Positions 18,617-28,465 of a stretch of DNA of 64,000 nt are shown here, one piece after another. Source of the stretch: Planococcus salinarum. GTDB lineage: Bacteria; Bacillota; Bacilli; Bacillales_A; Planococcaceae. Made by a program: the position numbers and the translations under genes. The stretch covers positions 1 through 64,000 of the forward strand of contig NZ_VIFV01000012.1 in assembly GCF_007004625.1 (NCBI RefSeq), written 5' to 3'. The number at the start of each line of letters is the position of its first letter. Positions within the stretch are counted from its first letter, which is position 1. The notes beneath the pieces were generated by a model that was not told where the DNA came from, searched no databases, and saw nothing but the letters and a program-made list of their open reading frames with translations.

Positions 18617-20161
18617 ATGAGCAGCGTACCAAAGAAAACAGACGTTATCTTAATCGGCGCCGGCGTGATGAGCGCGACATTGGGTTCCATGTTGAAAGAA
18701 GTGGCACCGGACTGGGAAATCAAAGTATTTGAGAAACTCGAAAAAGCGGGATCGGAAAGCTCCAACGAGTGGAATAATGCAGGGACGGGACACGCGGCAT
18801 TATGTGAGTTGAACTACACGCCGGAGAAAGCGGACGGTTCGGTTGAAATTGACAAAGCGATCAAGATCAACGAACAATTCCACCTGTCACGACAATTCTG
18901 GTCGTTCCTGGTGAATAAAAAACGCATCAGCAATCCACAGGATTTCATCATGCCGATTCCTCACTTGAGCATGGTGCAGGGCGAAGACAATGTAAAGTTT
19001 CTGAAAAACCGTTTTGAAGCATTGACGCAAGTGCCGTTGTTCCAGGGAATGGAATATACGGATTCTGCTGAAAAGCTGAAGGAATGGATGCCCTTGATGA
19101 TGGAAGGCCGCACCTCGACTGAACCGATGGCGGCAACGAAAATCGACTCAGGAACGGACGTCAATTTCGGCGCATTGACGGAAATGCTTTTTGAGCATCT
19201 TCAACAGGAAAAGGTCGAAGTGAACTACGAGCATACCGTCAAAAACATCAAACGTTTGGACGACGGCTCGTGGGAAGTCAAAGTCCACGATATGAAAAAC
19301 GATAAAATCGAGTACCATACCGCAAAATTCCTCTTTATCGGCGGCGGCGGCGGAAGCTTGCCGTTACTGCAAAAAACAGGGATTCCGGAATCCAAACAAA
19401 TCGGTGGATTCCCGGTAAGCGGCATGTTCCTGGTCTGCAACAAGCCCGAGCTTGTCAACCAGCACCACGGCAAAGTCTACGGCAAAGCGAAAGTCGGCGC
19501 ACCGCCGATGTCCGTGCCGCATTTGGACACGCGCTATATCGACAATAAAAAATCGTTGCTGTTCGGACCGTTCGCAGGCTTCTCGCCGAAGTTCCTGAAA
19601 ACCGGTTCGAATATGGACCTGATCGGCTCCGTGAAACCGAACAACGTGTTCACGATGCTCGCAGCGGGCGCAAAAGAAATGGGCTTGACGAAGTACCTTA
19701 TCCAGCAGGTCATGCTGTCCGATGAAAAGCGTGTGGAAGAATTGCGTGATTTTATTCCGACAGCAAAATTGGAGGACTGGGATGTCGTCGTAGCCGGCCA
19801 GCGCGTCCAGGTCATCAAAGACACAGAGGCAAAAGGCAAAGGTACACTGCAATTCGGTACCGAAATTGTCACAGCGGAAGACGGTTCGATTGCCGCGCTT
19901 CTTGGCGCATCGCCGGGTGCTTCCACAGCAGTGCATGCCATGCTCGAGATTTTCAACAAATGCTTCCCGGAACACAAAGAAGCGTGGGAACCGAAAATCC
20001 GAGAAATGGTACCGTCATACGGCGTTTCCCTCGTGGACAACCCTGAATTGTTCAAGGAAATCCACGATATGACCGACAAAGCACTTGGTTTGAACGAAAC
20101 TGAACTCGCTACGACTGCGACAGTTGGAGCGGAAGCGAAATCAGTAAAAGAAAAAGCGTAA
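18617..20161 (+). CDS. mqo: Malate:quinone oxidoreductase
   Basis: A 514-residue FAD-dependent peripheral membrane enzyme that oxidises malate to oxaloacetate and passes electrons to quinone. The N-terminal dinucleotide fold is [18 protein letters not shown], followed by [20 protein letters not shown], which is diagnostic of Mqo. [14 protein letters not shown] and GQRVQVIKD are further Mqo signatures. The ATG at 18617 follows AAGGACGGG; the upstream ATG at 18587 lacks a ribosome site. The leader holds a hairpin (GTCCTGC/GCAGGAC, 18546-18573) near seven T residues, a possible attenuator. Confidence 0.96.
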   Translation: MSSVPKKTDVILIGAGVMSATLGSMLKEVAPDWEIKVFEKLEKAGSESSNEWNNAGTGHAALCELNYTPEKADGSVEIDKAIKINEQFHLSRQFWSFLVNKKRISNPQDFIMPIPHLSMVQGEDNVKFLKNRFEALTQVPLFQGMEYTDSAEKLKEWMPLMMEGRTSTEPMAATKIDSGTDVNFGALTEMLFEHLQQEKVEVNYEHTVKNIKRLDDGSWEVKVHDMKNDKIEYHTAKFLFIGGGGGSLPLLQKTGIPESKQIGGFPVSGMFLVCNKPELVNQHHGKVYGKAKVGAPPMSVPHLDTRYIDNKKSLLFGPFAGFSPKFLKTGSNMDLIGSVKPNNVFTMLAAGAKEMGLTKYLIQQVMLSDEKRVEELRDFIPTAKLEDWDVVVAGQRVQVIKDTEAKGKGTLQFGTEIVTAEDGSIAALLGASPGASTAVHAMLEIFNKCFPEHKEAWEPKIREMVPSYGVSLVDNPELFKEIHDMTDKALGLNETELATTATVGAEAKSVKEKA

Positions 20162-20173
20162 ACAGCTAAAGGA

Positions 20174-20205
20174 GAAAGCCTCGGGTGATGAGGCTTTCTT
20201 CTTTT
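20174..20205 (+). terminator. Terminator of mqo
   Basis: GAAAGCCTC pairs with GAGGCTTTC around a 7-base loop, then TTCTTTTTT. Confidence 0.92.
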
Positions 20206-20214
20206 TTGCGTTTT

Positions 20215-20337
20215 ATGTGCGGTGAGGGTGATTTGTGTGCGGTGAGAAGGATTTATGTGCGGTGAGGGTGATTTGTGAGCGGTGAGCGGAATTTATGTGC
20301 GGAAAACGAGATTTGTGTGCGCAATACCAATTATGTG
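20215..20337. repeat. Phased 20-bp repeat array
   Basis: GGTGAG (or GGAAAA, GCAATA at the decayed end) starts units at 20221, 20241, 20261, 20281, 20301 and 20321, an exact 20-bp period. Each unit keeps ATTTRTGTGCGG and varies in the other ~8 bases. It lies directly behind the mqo terminator. No ORF; the bases 20338-20490 show nothing else. Confidence 0.9.
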
Positions 20338-20519
20338 TTGAATTTAGTAAACTTACGCAGTCGGAAAAGGGAGCTTTCGCGTTCGCGAAAGCTTTTCATC
20401 TTAAAGATCTTAATTCAGCAATAAAGGAATTTACGTAAAATACGTAGAAATAGGATAAATTGGTATATTAAAATTTTTTTAAAACCAGAATGCTTAATAG
20501 AAAAGAAGGGCGAGACTGG

Positions 20520-20858
20520 ATGGAATTCAAACTGGGAAGCGGGACGCTTACGCTGCCTTCTCTGCATGTCATCATTATGGCCGCAATTATTATTTATCTA
20601 TTGATGAAGTGGAGCAAGGAATTAGAGATGCGCCAGTTCACGGTTTACTTTTATTTTTTGATCAGCGCTTATATCATGCCGATTTTCTCCCGCTATTCAG
20701 AAAAAGATGGTGAGTTTCAGCTCATGATCCCTATAGGGTTTGTCGTCGTTTTCTTTTATTTATTCCGCAGTGAAAGGTATCATCGCGCTAAAATGAAAGC
20801 CGCTGTCTTAGGGCTCGGCATTGCATTTTATCAAATAATTCGTCATTACACTGGATAG
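20520..20858 (+). CDS. Small membrane protein, hypothetical
   Basis: A 112-residue protein with about four spans (near residues 15-30, 39-58, 70-84 and 94-108) separated by short charged loops (KWSKELEMRQ, YSEKDGEFQ, RSERYHRAK). AAGAAGGG lies before the ATG at 20520; the ATG at 20490 has no ribosome site. No family recognised. Stands alone between the repeat array and a bidirectional terminator. Confidence 0.6.
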   Translation: MEFKLGSGTLTLPSLHVIIMAAIIIYLLMKWSKELEMRQFTVYFYFLISAYIMPIFSRYSEKDGEFQLMIPIGFVVVFFYLFRSERYHRAKMKAAVLGLGIAFYQIIRHYTG

Positions 20859-20884
20859 TATTAGTTGGAATTTTTTTATACATA

Positions 20885-20923
20885 AAAAGGAGAAAGCTTC
20901 ACTATCAGAAGCTTTCTCCTTTA
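20885..20923. terminator. Bidirectional terminator
   Basis: AAAGGAGAAAGCTTC pairs with GAAGCTTTCTCCTTT around a 7-base loop, with A and T tracts on both sides. It serves the small membrane protein gene on the plus strand and the ECF S-component gene on the minus strand. Confidence 0.85.
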
Positions 20924-20929
20924 TTCATC

Positions 20930-21496
20930 TTAATTTCTAAAATCTCTCTTAAAGAACGGAACTTTCTTCAGCGCAATCACTACCGGAATGGCGACGATCA
21001 GGCCGACTGCGTTCTGGACAAGGTTGCCGGGAATCGAGGCGGCCGGAATGATAAAGCTGCCGAAGATGATGGCTTCACCGATATAATAGACGACCAGCAT
21101 TACTGGTACCGAGGCGATGGCTGCAAGGATATTGAACGATTTGCTGTTCCCCATGCGGCCGGCGGACCAGGCGATTTGGCCGACGATATATCCTTGCAGG
21201 CCGCGGGCAACGATCGTAATCGGCGCCCATAGCGTCCAGCCGGAAACCAGGTCGAACAGGCCCATTCCGACAGCGCCGGCAATGGCTGCTTTTTTCGGTC
21301 CGAACAGCATGGCGATGATGAACAGCATCGCTGTGCCGAGGTGGACAAGTCCGCCGTTTGCCGCGATCGGCAATCTGATATTCAATAAGAGGGTGGCGAC
21401 AAAAACCAGGGCGATGGCCATGGAAGTGAGGACCAGGTTGAATGTGCTTCTGCTGTTAACAGAGCTGGAAGTGCTGGCAGTGCTGGCTTTTTGCAT
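20930..21496 (-). CDS. ECF transporter S component
   Basis: A 188-residue substrate-binding membrane subunit of an energy-coupling factor vitamin transporter. About six spans follow a ~20-residue Ser/Thr-rich N-terminus. GLVHLGTAMLFIIAMLFGPK and AAIAGAVGMGLFDLVSGW are characteristic of the S-component fold. The shared EcfA/A'/T module is not in the window, so it must come from elsewhere, as is normal for group II systems. The leader (21497-21760) shows no riboswitch I can name, so the vitamin is undetermined. AGGAAGG precedes the ATG. Divergent from the histidine kinase gene. Confidence 0.85.
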   Translation of the reverse strand: MQKASTASTSSSVNSRSTFNLVLTSMAIALVFVATLLLNIRLPIAANGGLVHLGTAMLFIIAMLFGPKKAAIAGAVGMGLFDLVSGWTLWAPITIVARGLQGYIVGQIAWSAGRMGNSKSFNILAAIASVPVMLVVYYIGEAIIFGSFIIPAASIPGNLVQNAVGLIVAIPVVIALKKVPFFKRDFRN

Positions 21497-21796
21497 TATG
21501 GTTTACCTTCCTTTTTCAATTCAATTTTGGGAGAACGGATAATCGAATAAAACGGGGATTGTCCGCCCTTTGGTACTATTGCATTCCCGCTAACAATAGC
21601 AAATCATTGACCCAGTGAAAAGTGCCAATTCGTGTTAATTCTTAGAGGTCAGTTTAAGTGGACCCTTTGGCGCGCGTATCAAAGCGGTCTTTTTGATAGA
21701 ATGGAGGATATGACAGCCAGTGGAATCAGTAATGAACGTCCATCATAAAAGAGGGATTCGTTTTAACTGACTGCAGAGAGATTGGAGAATGGATGT

Positions 21797-23857
21797 ATGA
21801 CGAAAGAACAATCGCGATATTCAAGACTTGCACATATAACGCAGATCATCAATGCGAAGCAGGACTTGCGTGAAGTTCTGCAGCAGGTGACGACTGCGAT
21901 ATCCGAGGAAATCGTCCAATGCGATACTGTCGGGATTTATTTGCCACAGGGCGATGGGACTTTCCGCGGCTATGTGGGAAAACCGGAGAGTATGAGTGGA
22001 CTGACACTGCAGTCGCAAATTATCGATCCGGAAACGGATCCTCTTGCAGCGGAGATAGTGGAAACCCGAAAAACCGTTTACATAGCGGATACTTCAAAAG
22101 ACAGCCGGGGGGATCGGCGCGCAGTGGAAGTGTTTCAAATCAAGTCCTTATTGGCGTTGCCGATTTCGTATGAAGCAGAATTGTTCGGCATGGTGTTCCT
22201 GTCCGATTACGGCCGGCCGATGAACCTGGAACCCTCAGAAATCGAAAGTGTCGAAGCTTATGTGAACATGGCGGCCGTGGCGATTCAAAATGCCCAAGCC
22301 GGCGCCCAGAAAGAAAAGTTGCTGACTGAGAAACAATTGTTATTGGACCTGACCTGTGAATTGTCTTCGTGTACAACTATCCGCGAAAGTCTGGACACCT
22401 GTTTTGGTTATTTGAAACGGGCGTTTGGCGCTGCCGATTTTGCGGCGCATATCGTGAAACCATCGAATGCGCAGCAGGACAATCCCATGAAATTTCATGC
22501 AAATGATGAGACGACGGAAACGGAATGGAAGAGCCATCTCGCAGGAAGCGGTTTGGGGGAAAGTTATTCGACAGGGCTGGTGGAGGCGGTGGCACAGCGC
22601 CATCTCATACGTCTGAAAATGGAAGGCCGGCAGGAATTATTGCTGTTTCCATTGGTGGCTATGGGGAAAGTGCAGGGCGTCATTTCAGCAATCTGCAGTG
22701 GAGAACCCGCAACAGCGTTTGAAGAGTCGCAGATCCCTTTGGCGCAATCGATTGTCGATGCGATCGCTCCGGTGTTTTCGAATTTATTGTACATGGAACA
22801 ATTGGAAGTGATGGTTGAAGAGCGGACGAGTGAGCTCTACGCTGCAAACAAGCGGGCCAGCAGTGTCATCGAAAGCATTACGGACGGATTTTTTGCGCTG
22901 AACAAAGAATGGGAATATGTCTTTTTGAATAAGCATCAATTTCTTCCACAGAAAAAAAAGGCTAACGAGGTACTGGGCAAGAACATTTGGGATGTGTTTC
23001 CGGAAACTGTCGGTACGATTATTTATACAGAATTCCACCGGGCGATGAAAGAGCGGGTCACCGTTCGTTTTGAGGCACAATCTGAGGAAGAAGATTACTG
23101 GTATGAAATTACCGCATACCCGTTTGACGACGGCATCTGCTGCATGCTGAAGAATATCAAAGAAAAGAAGAAATACGAAAAAGAGCTGAAAAGGCTGGCC
23201 AATCTGGATCTGATCGGACAGATGGCAGCGGGGATCAGCCATGAAATCCGCAATCCGATGACGACGGTGAGGGGCTTTCTTCAATTATTGAAGACGGATG
23301 AACAACTGGTGCGGCATGCCGGACATTTCAACCTGATGATTGATGAATTGGATCGGGCCAATGGCATCATCACCGAATTTCTGTCGGTGGGCAATACGAG
23401 GACTTCGGATATGAAAATGATGAATTTGAACACGATCATCAATGACATTTCGCCCATCATCAAAATTGATACCTTCAACCAAAATAAACAGATTCGGATT
23501 TATACGCAGGAAGTTCCCGATCTTCTGTTGAATCATAATGAAATTCGGCAATTGATCATCAATTTGTACCGCAACGGGCTTGAGGCGATGGAAGAAGGTC
23601 ATACGCTGACCATCGGCACATACCTGGAAAACGGCAGCCATGTCGTGCTGGCAATCCAGGACGAGGGCGGCGGCATCGATGCTGCAATCATCGAGAAAAT
23701 CGGCACCCCTTTCTATACCACAAAAGACGAAGGAACCGGCCTGGGTCTGGGCATCTGCTACGCAGTGGCCGCCCGTCACAACGCCAGAATCGAAATTGAA
23801 ACCGGAGCGAAAGGCACGATCTTTTTTACCAAATTTCCAGTTGAGGGGCCGGAGTGA
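21797..23857 (+). CDS. GAF-GAF-PAS sensor histidine kinase
   Basis: A 686-residue soluble kinase. GAF domain one spans ~15-165, a second GAF-like domain ~180-325, a short coiled linker (EQLEVMVEERTSEL) follows, then a PAS domain ~345-455, the HisKA dimerisation domain with phospho-acceptor GISHEIRNPM, and a HATPase domain with N-box LYRNGLEAM, G1 DEGGGID and G2 GTGLGLGI. This resembles the sporulation/KinB-like ATPase branch. No membrane span, so it senses a cytoplasmic ligand; no response regulator is adjacent. GGAG lies nine bases before the ATG at 21797. It overlaps the open frame of the next gene only in its unsupported upstream part. Confidence 0.9.
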   Translation: MTKEQSRYSRLAHITQIINAKQDLREVLQQVTTAISEEIVQCDTVGIYLPQGDGTFRGYVGKPESMSGLTLQSQIIDPETDPLAAEIVETRKTVYIADTSKDSRGDRRAVEVFQIKSLLALPISYEAELFGMVFLSDYGRPMNLEPSEIESVEAYVNMAAVAIQNAQAGAQKEKLLTEKQLLLDLTCELSSCTTIRESLDTCFGYLKRAFGAADFAAHIVKPSNAQQDNPMKFHANDETTETEWKSHLAGSGLGESYSTGLVEAVAQRHLIRLKMEGRQELLLFPLVAMGKVQGVISAICSGEPATAFEESQIPLAQSIVDAIAPVFSNLLYMEQLEVMVEERTSELYAANKRASSVIESITDGFFALNKEWEYVFLNKHQFLPQKKKANEVLGKNIWDVFPETVGTIIYTEFHRAMKERVTVRFEAQSEEEDYWYEITAYPFDDGICCMLKNIKEKKKYEKELKRLANLDLIGQMAAGISHEIRNPMTTVRGFLQLLKTDEQLVRHAGHFNLMIDELDRANGIITEFLSVGNTRTSDMKMMNLNTIINDISPIIKIDTFNQNKQIRIYTQEVPDLLLNHNEIRQLIINLYRNGLEAMEEGHTLTIGTYLENGSHVVLAIQDEGGGIDAAIIEKIGTPFYTTKDEGTGLGLGICYAVAARHNARIEIETGAKGTIFFTKFPVEGPE

Positions 23858-23889
23858 AAAGGCAGATGCGGAACAGAGGAGGAGCAAAG

Positions 23890-24378
23890 ATGAAGAAGCT
23901 TTACATGAAGCAGAAGGTCTTCAGCCTGAGCGGTAAGTTTACAGTGATGGATGAAGAGCAGACAGATGCCTATTATATTGAAGGCAGTTTTCTGCAAATC
24001 CCGAAGACATTTACGATCATGGATCCGGCACGCAGGGAAATCGCACTGATTACGAAAAAAACGTTCAGCTTTTTGCCGAAATTCTTCGTGGAAGTGGATG
24101 GCCGTGAAGAGCTGACAATCAAGAAGAAGTTTTCCTTTTTCAAAGCTCGCTACACGATTGACTCTGCAGGAGTGGAGGTGCGAGGCAATTGGTGGGACAT
24201 GAATTTTGAAGTATTGCAGCACGGCAATGTCGTCGGTTCCGTGAGCAAGCAATGGTTTACCTGGGGCGACAGCTACGAAATGCAGATTCTGGACGAAAGC
24301 ATGGAGCACCTCATCATTGCGCTCGTGGTGGCGATCGATTGTGTGAAGGCGGACGAAGCGGCGGCAGCGGCAACATGA
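23890..24378 (+). CDS. LURP-one-related (DUF567) family protein
   Basis: A 162-residue protein with the LURP-one/tubby-like beta-barrel pattern: KLYMKQKVFSLSGKFTVMDE, YYIEGSFLQIPKTFTIMD, IALITKKTFSFLPKFFVEVD. The role of bacterial members is unknown; the fold binds lipids or membranes in some relatives. AGGAGG precedes the ATG at 23890. It begins 33 bases after the kinase stop and overlaps the next GNAT gene by four bases (ATGA), so all three are probably cotranscribed. The last residues are Ala-rich. Confidence 0.85.
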   Translation: MKKLYMKQKVFSLSGKFTVMDEEQTDAYYIEGSFLQIPKTFTIMDPARREIALITKKTFSFLPKFFVEVDGREELTIKKKFSFFKARYTIDSAGVEVRGNWWDMNFEVLQHGNVVGSVSKQWFTWGDSYEMQILDESMEHLIIALVVAIDCVKADEAAAAAT

Positions 24379-24932
24379 TGGAAGGGCGATATATATTCGA
24401 ATCAGATCGACTCGGTTTCCGGAGATGGAAGGCTTACGATAGGGAAGTGTTTGCCCGGATGAATGCGGACCCGCAGGTGATGGAGTATTTTCCAAGCACG
24501 CTGACTCAAACTGAATCGGATGAGCTGATTGGGCGGTTCGAACAGCATGCCGCGGAAAAAGGCTATGGAATTTGGGCGGTGGAGCGCAAGGAAGACAGCG
24601 CGTTCATCGGCTACATCGGTCTATTGAAAGTCGACTTTGATGCCGGTTTCCAGGGCGCTGTCGAAATCGGCTGGCGGCTGGACAATAAATTCTGGAAACG
24701 GGGTTATGCCACAGAAGGCGCGAAAGCCTGTTTAGATTACGCCTTCGGGGTCTTGGGACTGGTCGAAATCTGTTCATTTACTGCCACAATCAATCACCCC
24801 TCGGAAACGGTCATGCAGCGGATCGGCATGAAAAAAGCAGTCGAATTCGACCACCCGAAACTGGAAGAAGATAGTCCGCTGAGAAGGCATGTGCTTTATA
24901 AGATTACTGCGGCCGAGTATGCGCCGCAATGA
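24375..24932 (+). CDS. GNAT-family N-acetyltransferase (RimJ/RimL-like)
   Basis: A 185-residue acetyltransferase. FESDRLGFRRWKAYDREVFA, NADPQVMEYFPSTLT, VEIGWRLDNKFWKRGYATEG and MQRIGMKKAVEFDHP are standard for the RimJ/RimL group; KRGYATEGA is the acetyl-CoA loop. It starts at the ATG overlapping the LURP-one stop (24375-24378), showing translational coupling; the longer open frame from 24252 is antisense to family length and is rejected. The target is unknown. Confidence 0.9.
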   Translation: MMEGRYIFESDRLGFRRWKAYDREVFARMNADPQVMEYFPSTLTQTESDELIGRFEQHAAEKGYGIWAVERKEDSAFIGYIGLLKVDFDAGFQGAVEIGWRLDNKFWKRGYATEGAKACLDYAFGVLGLVEICSFTATINHPSETVMQRIGMKKAVEFDHPKLEEDSPLRRHVLYKITAAEYAPQ

Positions 24933-25064
24933 GCGAAATGCATTGACTTATTGCCGCTCAGGGCTTATTGTTAGAGACGCGATGAGCTCATTTGCGTAAG
25001 ACGCACAAGCATTCCTTTCGGGGAACACGTTGTGGAGCGTGGCTTGGACGCCGCAAATATCGAT

Positions 25065-25096
25065 GCACCCTGCCTTTTGGCGGGGTGTTTTTTTTA
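25065..25096 (+). terminator. Terminator after the kinase/LURP/GNAT unit
   Basis: CACCCTGCC pairs with GGCGGGGTG (loop TTTT), then eight T residues. The remaining intergenic sequence 24933-25314 is AT-rich on its right side and shows no ORF or named RNA. Confidence 0.9.
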
Positions 25097-25314
25097 TTTA
25101 TGGCTTCTATATATTACAAAACGAAAATTACATTAGAAATCTGCTGATTGTAAAAAGTGAATAAAGAAAGCAGAAGTTGATAAAGGTAATCAAGAAAAAA
25201 TTTTCTTACTCCTCACATTTTTTACTGTAAGAAACAGGTTGCTGCTTATTCGCAACTTGCTTTGCCATTAAAAAAGCAACTACCTTCTCTCTGCCAGTCC
25301 CCTGTTTTCAGTTC

Positions 25315-25842
25315 TTACTGCTTAAAATCCTTAACATCTACAAGCGTGTCCATGGATCCTGCTTCGCTTTTAGTAATAATGGATATCTTCCCATTCCCCT
25401 CTAATACAATCGCTTCCACTTTCTCCATGGAACCAATGCCCTGTTGTCTCAGAGCATTTCTTATTTCACTCTTCAGAACCCGTTCTTTTTCTAGAACTTC
25501 TTCACAAAACTCTTCTTCATAGTAAAGGAAAGTTGGAGTTGGATTGATGATTGCGCTAAATTTTCTTGACTTCATTTCCATTACCGCAATGAATAACTGC
25601 AGAAGTGTCAGCATACCAAGTGAGAATGCTCCCTCGATAAACGAAATCTTCTCGGTAAGTAGAATTGTTGCAATTGTCGACCCGTAAGCTACTGAAATGA
25701 TTACATCAAACATATTATACTGTAACAAGTTCCGCTTGCCGGCAAGCCTCATTATAAAAATAAGATATCCGTATATAAGTATCGACATTACAACAATCCG
25801 AACAGGGCTTGTCCACCCATCGAACAGCAAAGTATCCAGCAA
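25315..25842 (-). CDS. DUF421 (YetF-like) membrane protein
   Basis: A 175-residue protein. Three membrane spans (about 15-32, 45-62 and 66-85) are followed by the cytoplasmic YetF domain: RKFSAIINPTPTFLYYEEEF, LKSEIRNALRQQGIGSMEKV, VEAIVLEGNGKISII. YetF/DUF421 proteins of Bacilli are linked to spore-membrane physiology, but the biochemical role is unsettled. It is shorter than the ~220-230-residue members because one half of the C-terminal pair is reduced. Single minus-strand gene in AT-rich DNA. Confidence 0.85.
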   Translation of the reverse strand: MLDTLLFDGWTSPVRIVVMSILIYGYLIFIMRLAGKRNLLQYNMFDVIISVAYGSTIATILLTEKISFIEGAFSLGMLTLLQLFIAVMEMKSRKFSAIINPTPTFLYYEEEFCEEVLEKERVLKSEIRNALRQQGIGSMEKVEAIVLEGNGKISIITKSEAGSMDTLVDVKDFKQ

Positions 25843-26812
25843 AGTTCTCCCTCCTCTATGAAAATCATTTTCGAACTTCTAAATCATATACACAGTATAG
25901 ATATCTGTGCTGTTTCGTACACTTGAGTTCATATCACTTAGTTATCCAATTTAACTATGAACACACTTCACTTCTTTTGTGAAAAAATGTCCTGTCTCCT
26001 TGGTTGTCAATCTAGTTTTAGCGCAACTAAGAGAATTTGAAAATATGATCATATACTTTCATTTACCAAAAGCGGTCTGCTTCGAGTATAACAAAAAGAC
26101 TGAACAAATCCTCAAAAATGTATGTAGCCTTACGGCCGGTATAAATAAAATTGAAGGCAACTGTCTGCTTAGAAAAGATTTGTATCTCCTCCTGCTTTTA
26201 ATCTGTAAAAGTATGCTTTAGCAAACAGTTTTTAGAGCTGATTATCTACTTGGAACGTTCCTGTTTTTTCTAAACATAATTCTTGATACTCTCGTACATT
26301 TCCCAGCACTCATAAATCTTATCGTATTAAATTGACAGGATCGAATTGAAAAAAGAATATTTTGAATTCAGATGGGTAAAGATAAGATAAATCTGCTTTG
26401 GAGGAAGTAATTGGTATTTCTTTTGAATGGTGAGTACTCTCGGTAATCTGATGCTAATCGCTTATTAGGATTACTAGTGAAGAAGGCAAAGCAAGGTCCA
26501 AAAGTAGAAATAACCGGCATTTTCTACCGTCATCTGGAGCTTTCAAATGAACTGACAGCAGAATACTTTGAAAATCACTCGCTGTATGAACGGGCGAAGC
26601 AACGGAGGGGATGTCTCATTGCGCCTATTCCAAAAAAAGAATTGGAGTAGGATGATACCACGGTAGTAAAGTGCATAGGTCTTCTAAAAGAACGAATGCA
26701 ACTATAGTAATCCCTGATGCAGTAACTTAAATTTCGTGCTGTAATTTAAAGTTTTATAAAATTTAATCAACTCAAAATGACAATGGTAAGTAATAAGAAA
26801 AGGAGTGATTTT
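25843..26812. other. AT-rich intergenic region with gene debris
   Basis: Nearly 1 kb with no convincing gene. It holds the 57-residue frame listed separately (26477-26650) and an 80-residue GTG frame at 25979-26221 without a ribosome site. The composition is like the accessory DNA at the left end. The last ~60 bases contain the promoter/leader of the 26813 gene. Confidence 0.5.
26477..26650 (+). CDS. Short frame of unknown function, possible remnant
   Basis: A 57-residue frame from a GTG (open without a start from 26447): KVEITGIFYRHLELSNELTA, then YFENHSLYERAKQRRG and LIAPIPKKELE. The composition is protein-like and the third-position pattern differs from the flanking AT-rich sequence, but there is no good ribosome site and no family I recognise. 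It may be the C-terminus of a decayed gene. Confidence 0.3.
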   Translation: MKKAKQGPKVEITGIFYRHLELSNELTAEYFENHSLYERAKQRRGCLIAPIPKKELE

Positions 26813-27553
26813 ATGTCTGGCGTCAACTGGTTGAGTTTGTTATTCATAATCGGATTTATTGTGGTACATTTCAGTGCTAAATATTGGAAACTCTCTACAG
26901 AAAATCCCAGAAGCCCTTGGTTATCAGCTTTTGGTGGTGCGACCATTGCTTATGTCTTCCTGTACCTCATGCCTGAACTGCATAAGTATCTTGAAGTGAT
27001 AAAGAATGCGGTGGGTGACAGCTGGTTAAGTTTCTTCGGCGAATATACGTATTTACTGGCATTAGTCGGATTGCTTGCTTACTTCGGTTTGGATTCCTGG
27101 GCAAAGGAAAAGAAAAAGTCGGAAGGCAAAGGGTCAGGGTCACGTTCGACTTCTGTGTTTCTTGTCCACATTTCTTCTTTCTTTTTATACAATCTGATTA
27201 TTGGCTACTTGTTAATTAGGGAGGATTTCTCCAGCCAGTGGAGCATGGCTCTTTACTTTTTGGCATTGGCAGCCCATTTTGCTGCAACCGACCATACATT
27301 GAAAGAAATCCATAAAAAAGATTATGACAAATATGGCAGATGGTTTTTAGTGGCTGCTATATTTACCGGCTGGCTGATTGGTGTTATCTTCAAAGTTCAT
27401 GAAGTGATTGTTGGCATCGCTGTCTCTGTTTTGGCAGGGGGGATTCTCTTGAATGTCTTCAAAGATGAATTGAAGGAAGGCAACTTGAAAACCTATCTGG
27501 CATTTCTAGGCGGCGCAGTTGTAATTGCTTTTCTTTATATGTTGGTAAATTGA
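26813..27553 (+). CDS. Multi-span membrane protein, ZIP-like layout
   Basis: A 246-residue integral membrane protein with about eight spans. AFGGATIAYVFLYLMPELHK, a charged cytoplasmic loop (AKEKKKSEGKGSGSRST), then HFAATDHTLKEIHKKDYDKY and FKVHEVIVGIAVSVLAGGIL. The His/Asp/Glu-bearing spans and central charged loop resemble ZIP metal transporters, but the ZIP motif itself is not clear, so metal transport is only a suggestion. AAAGGAG precedes the ATG at 26813. Monocistronic. Confidence 0.65.
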   Translation: MSGVNWLSLLFIIGFIVVHFSAKYWKLSTENPRSPWLSAFGGATIAYVFLYLMPELHKYLEVIKNAVGDSWLSFFGEYTYLLALVGLLAYFGLDSWAKEKKKSEGKGSGSRSTSVFLVHISSFFLYNLIIGYLLIREDFSSQWSMALYFLALAAHFAATDHTLKEIHKKDYDKYGRWFLVAAIFTGWLIGVIFKVHEVIVGIAVSVLAGGILLNVFKDELKEGNLKTYLAFLGGAVVIAFLYMLVN

Positions 27554-27761
27554 AAAGTGTCTTACTAATTTTTGCAAATATAAACCAGGGTTATGAATTA
27601 CCATCGTTGCGTCTTTCTCCGTCCGGATGTCCAGCTTCTTCGGTGAGCAGTTTGTAATTATTTTTCTTTTCCATTTTTTGTTGGAAAAAGGAATTTCGTA
27701 AATAGTTCTTTTTTGTTTTTTGTGTAACCTCCAAACATGCAGGAGGGATAAAAAGAATAAT

Positions 27762-27799
27762 TAAAAGGCGGACAAAGTTTTACACTTTGTCCGCCTTTA
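27762..27799. terminator. Bidirectional terminator
   Basis: TAAAAGGCGGACAAAGT pairs with ACTTTGTCCGCCTTTA around a short loop. It lies between the converging 26813 gene and the EAL pseudogene. Between 27554 and 27761 nothing else is seen. Confidence 0.85.
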
Positions 27800-27839
27800 T
27801 TGAATTTCTATTTTGTGAAATCCCTGATGCGAACATCTT

Positions 27840-28399
27840 TCAGCTCAAAGAGAGTGGATGCGTTTTGAAGCCACGGACATCATTTGTTTTGATTAACTGC
27901 TCGAATTCCTCTGCTTTGACCGGCTTTGAAAAAAGATACCCTTGGCCAATCACACAGCCGTTTTCACGCAGGAATCTTAGTTGGCTCTCCGTCTCTATGC
28001 TTTCTGCAACTATACTGAGGTTTAAGTTCAAACCCAGCTCTAAGATGGTCTTGATCATCGGTGATTGGTTCACCTGTCCCAATTCATCGACAAACGACTT
28101 ATCTATTTTAATCGTGTCAATCGGCAATTTCGAAAGAATATGCAAGGAAGAATAACCGGTCCCAAAATTGTCAAGGGAAGTCTTCACGCCCAATTCTTTT
28201 ATCTGCATTAAAATGTCTGTGCTCTCTCTAATATTCTGCATAATACTTTCTGTAATTTATAATTCCAGGAACTGCGGTTCCATCTTAACAGCGATTCCAT
28301 GCCGGCTATTTGAGTGGTTTTTAAATTTACTTTGGGCTGATAAACAAGAGCGAGTTGATTTTTATCAACAGCCTTCTTTGAAGGTGGTGTGCGCAGCAT
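27840..28399 (-). pseudogene. Decayed EAL-domain (c-di-GMP phosphodiesterase) gene
   Basis: Two pieces of one EAL domain are in different frames. The 5' piece (28399-28310) reads LALVYQPKVNLKT and GMESLLRWN, the start of an EAL domain. The 3' piece (28266-27840) reads ITESIMQNIRES, LDNFGTGYSSL, IKIDKSFVDEL and GYLFSKPV, the end. About 100 residues of the middle are deleted at the join near 28270, and a TAA stop replaces the Glu in LELEITES. So it cannot make an active enzyme. The upstream GGDEF part is also gone. Confidence 0.85.
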
Positions 28400-28465
28400 T
28401 CAAAAGAAAATTTGTGATTTTTCAGACACTGTGATAATCTTTGGGGGTACAACTGAATACATGCA

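Noticed and set aside
21497-21760. Riboswitch before the ECF S-component gene
   Set aside because: A search by eye for TPP, FMN, preQ1 and similar cores in the minus-strand leader gave no match; vitamin control not supported.
25979-26221. 80-codon GTG ORF in AT-rich DNA
   Set aside because: No ribosome site, biased composition and no family; likely chance.
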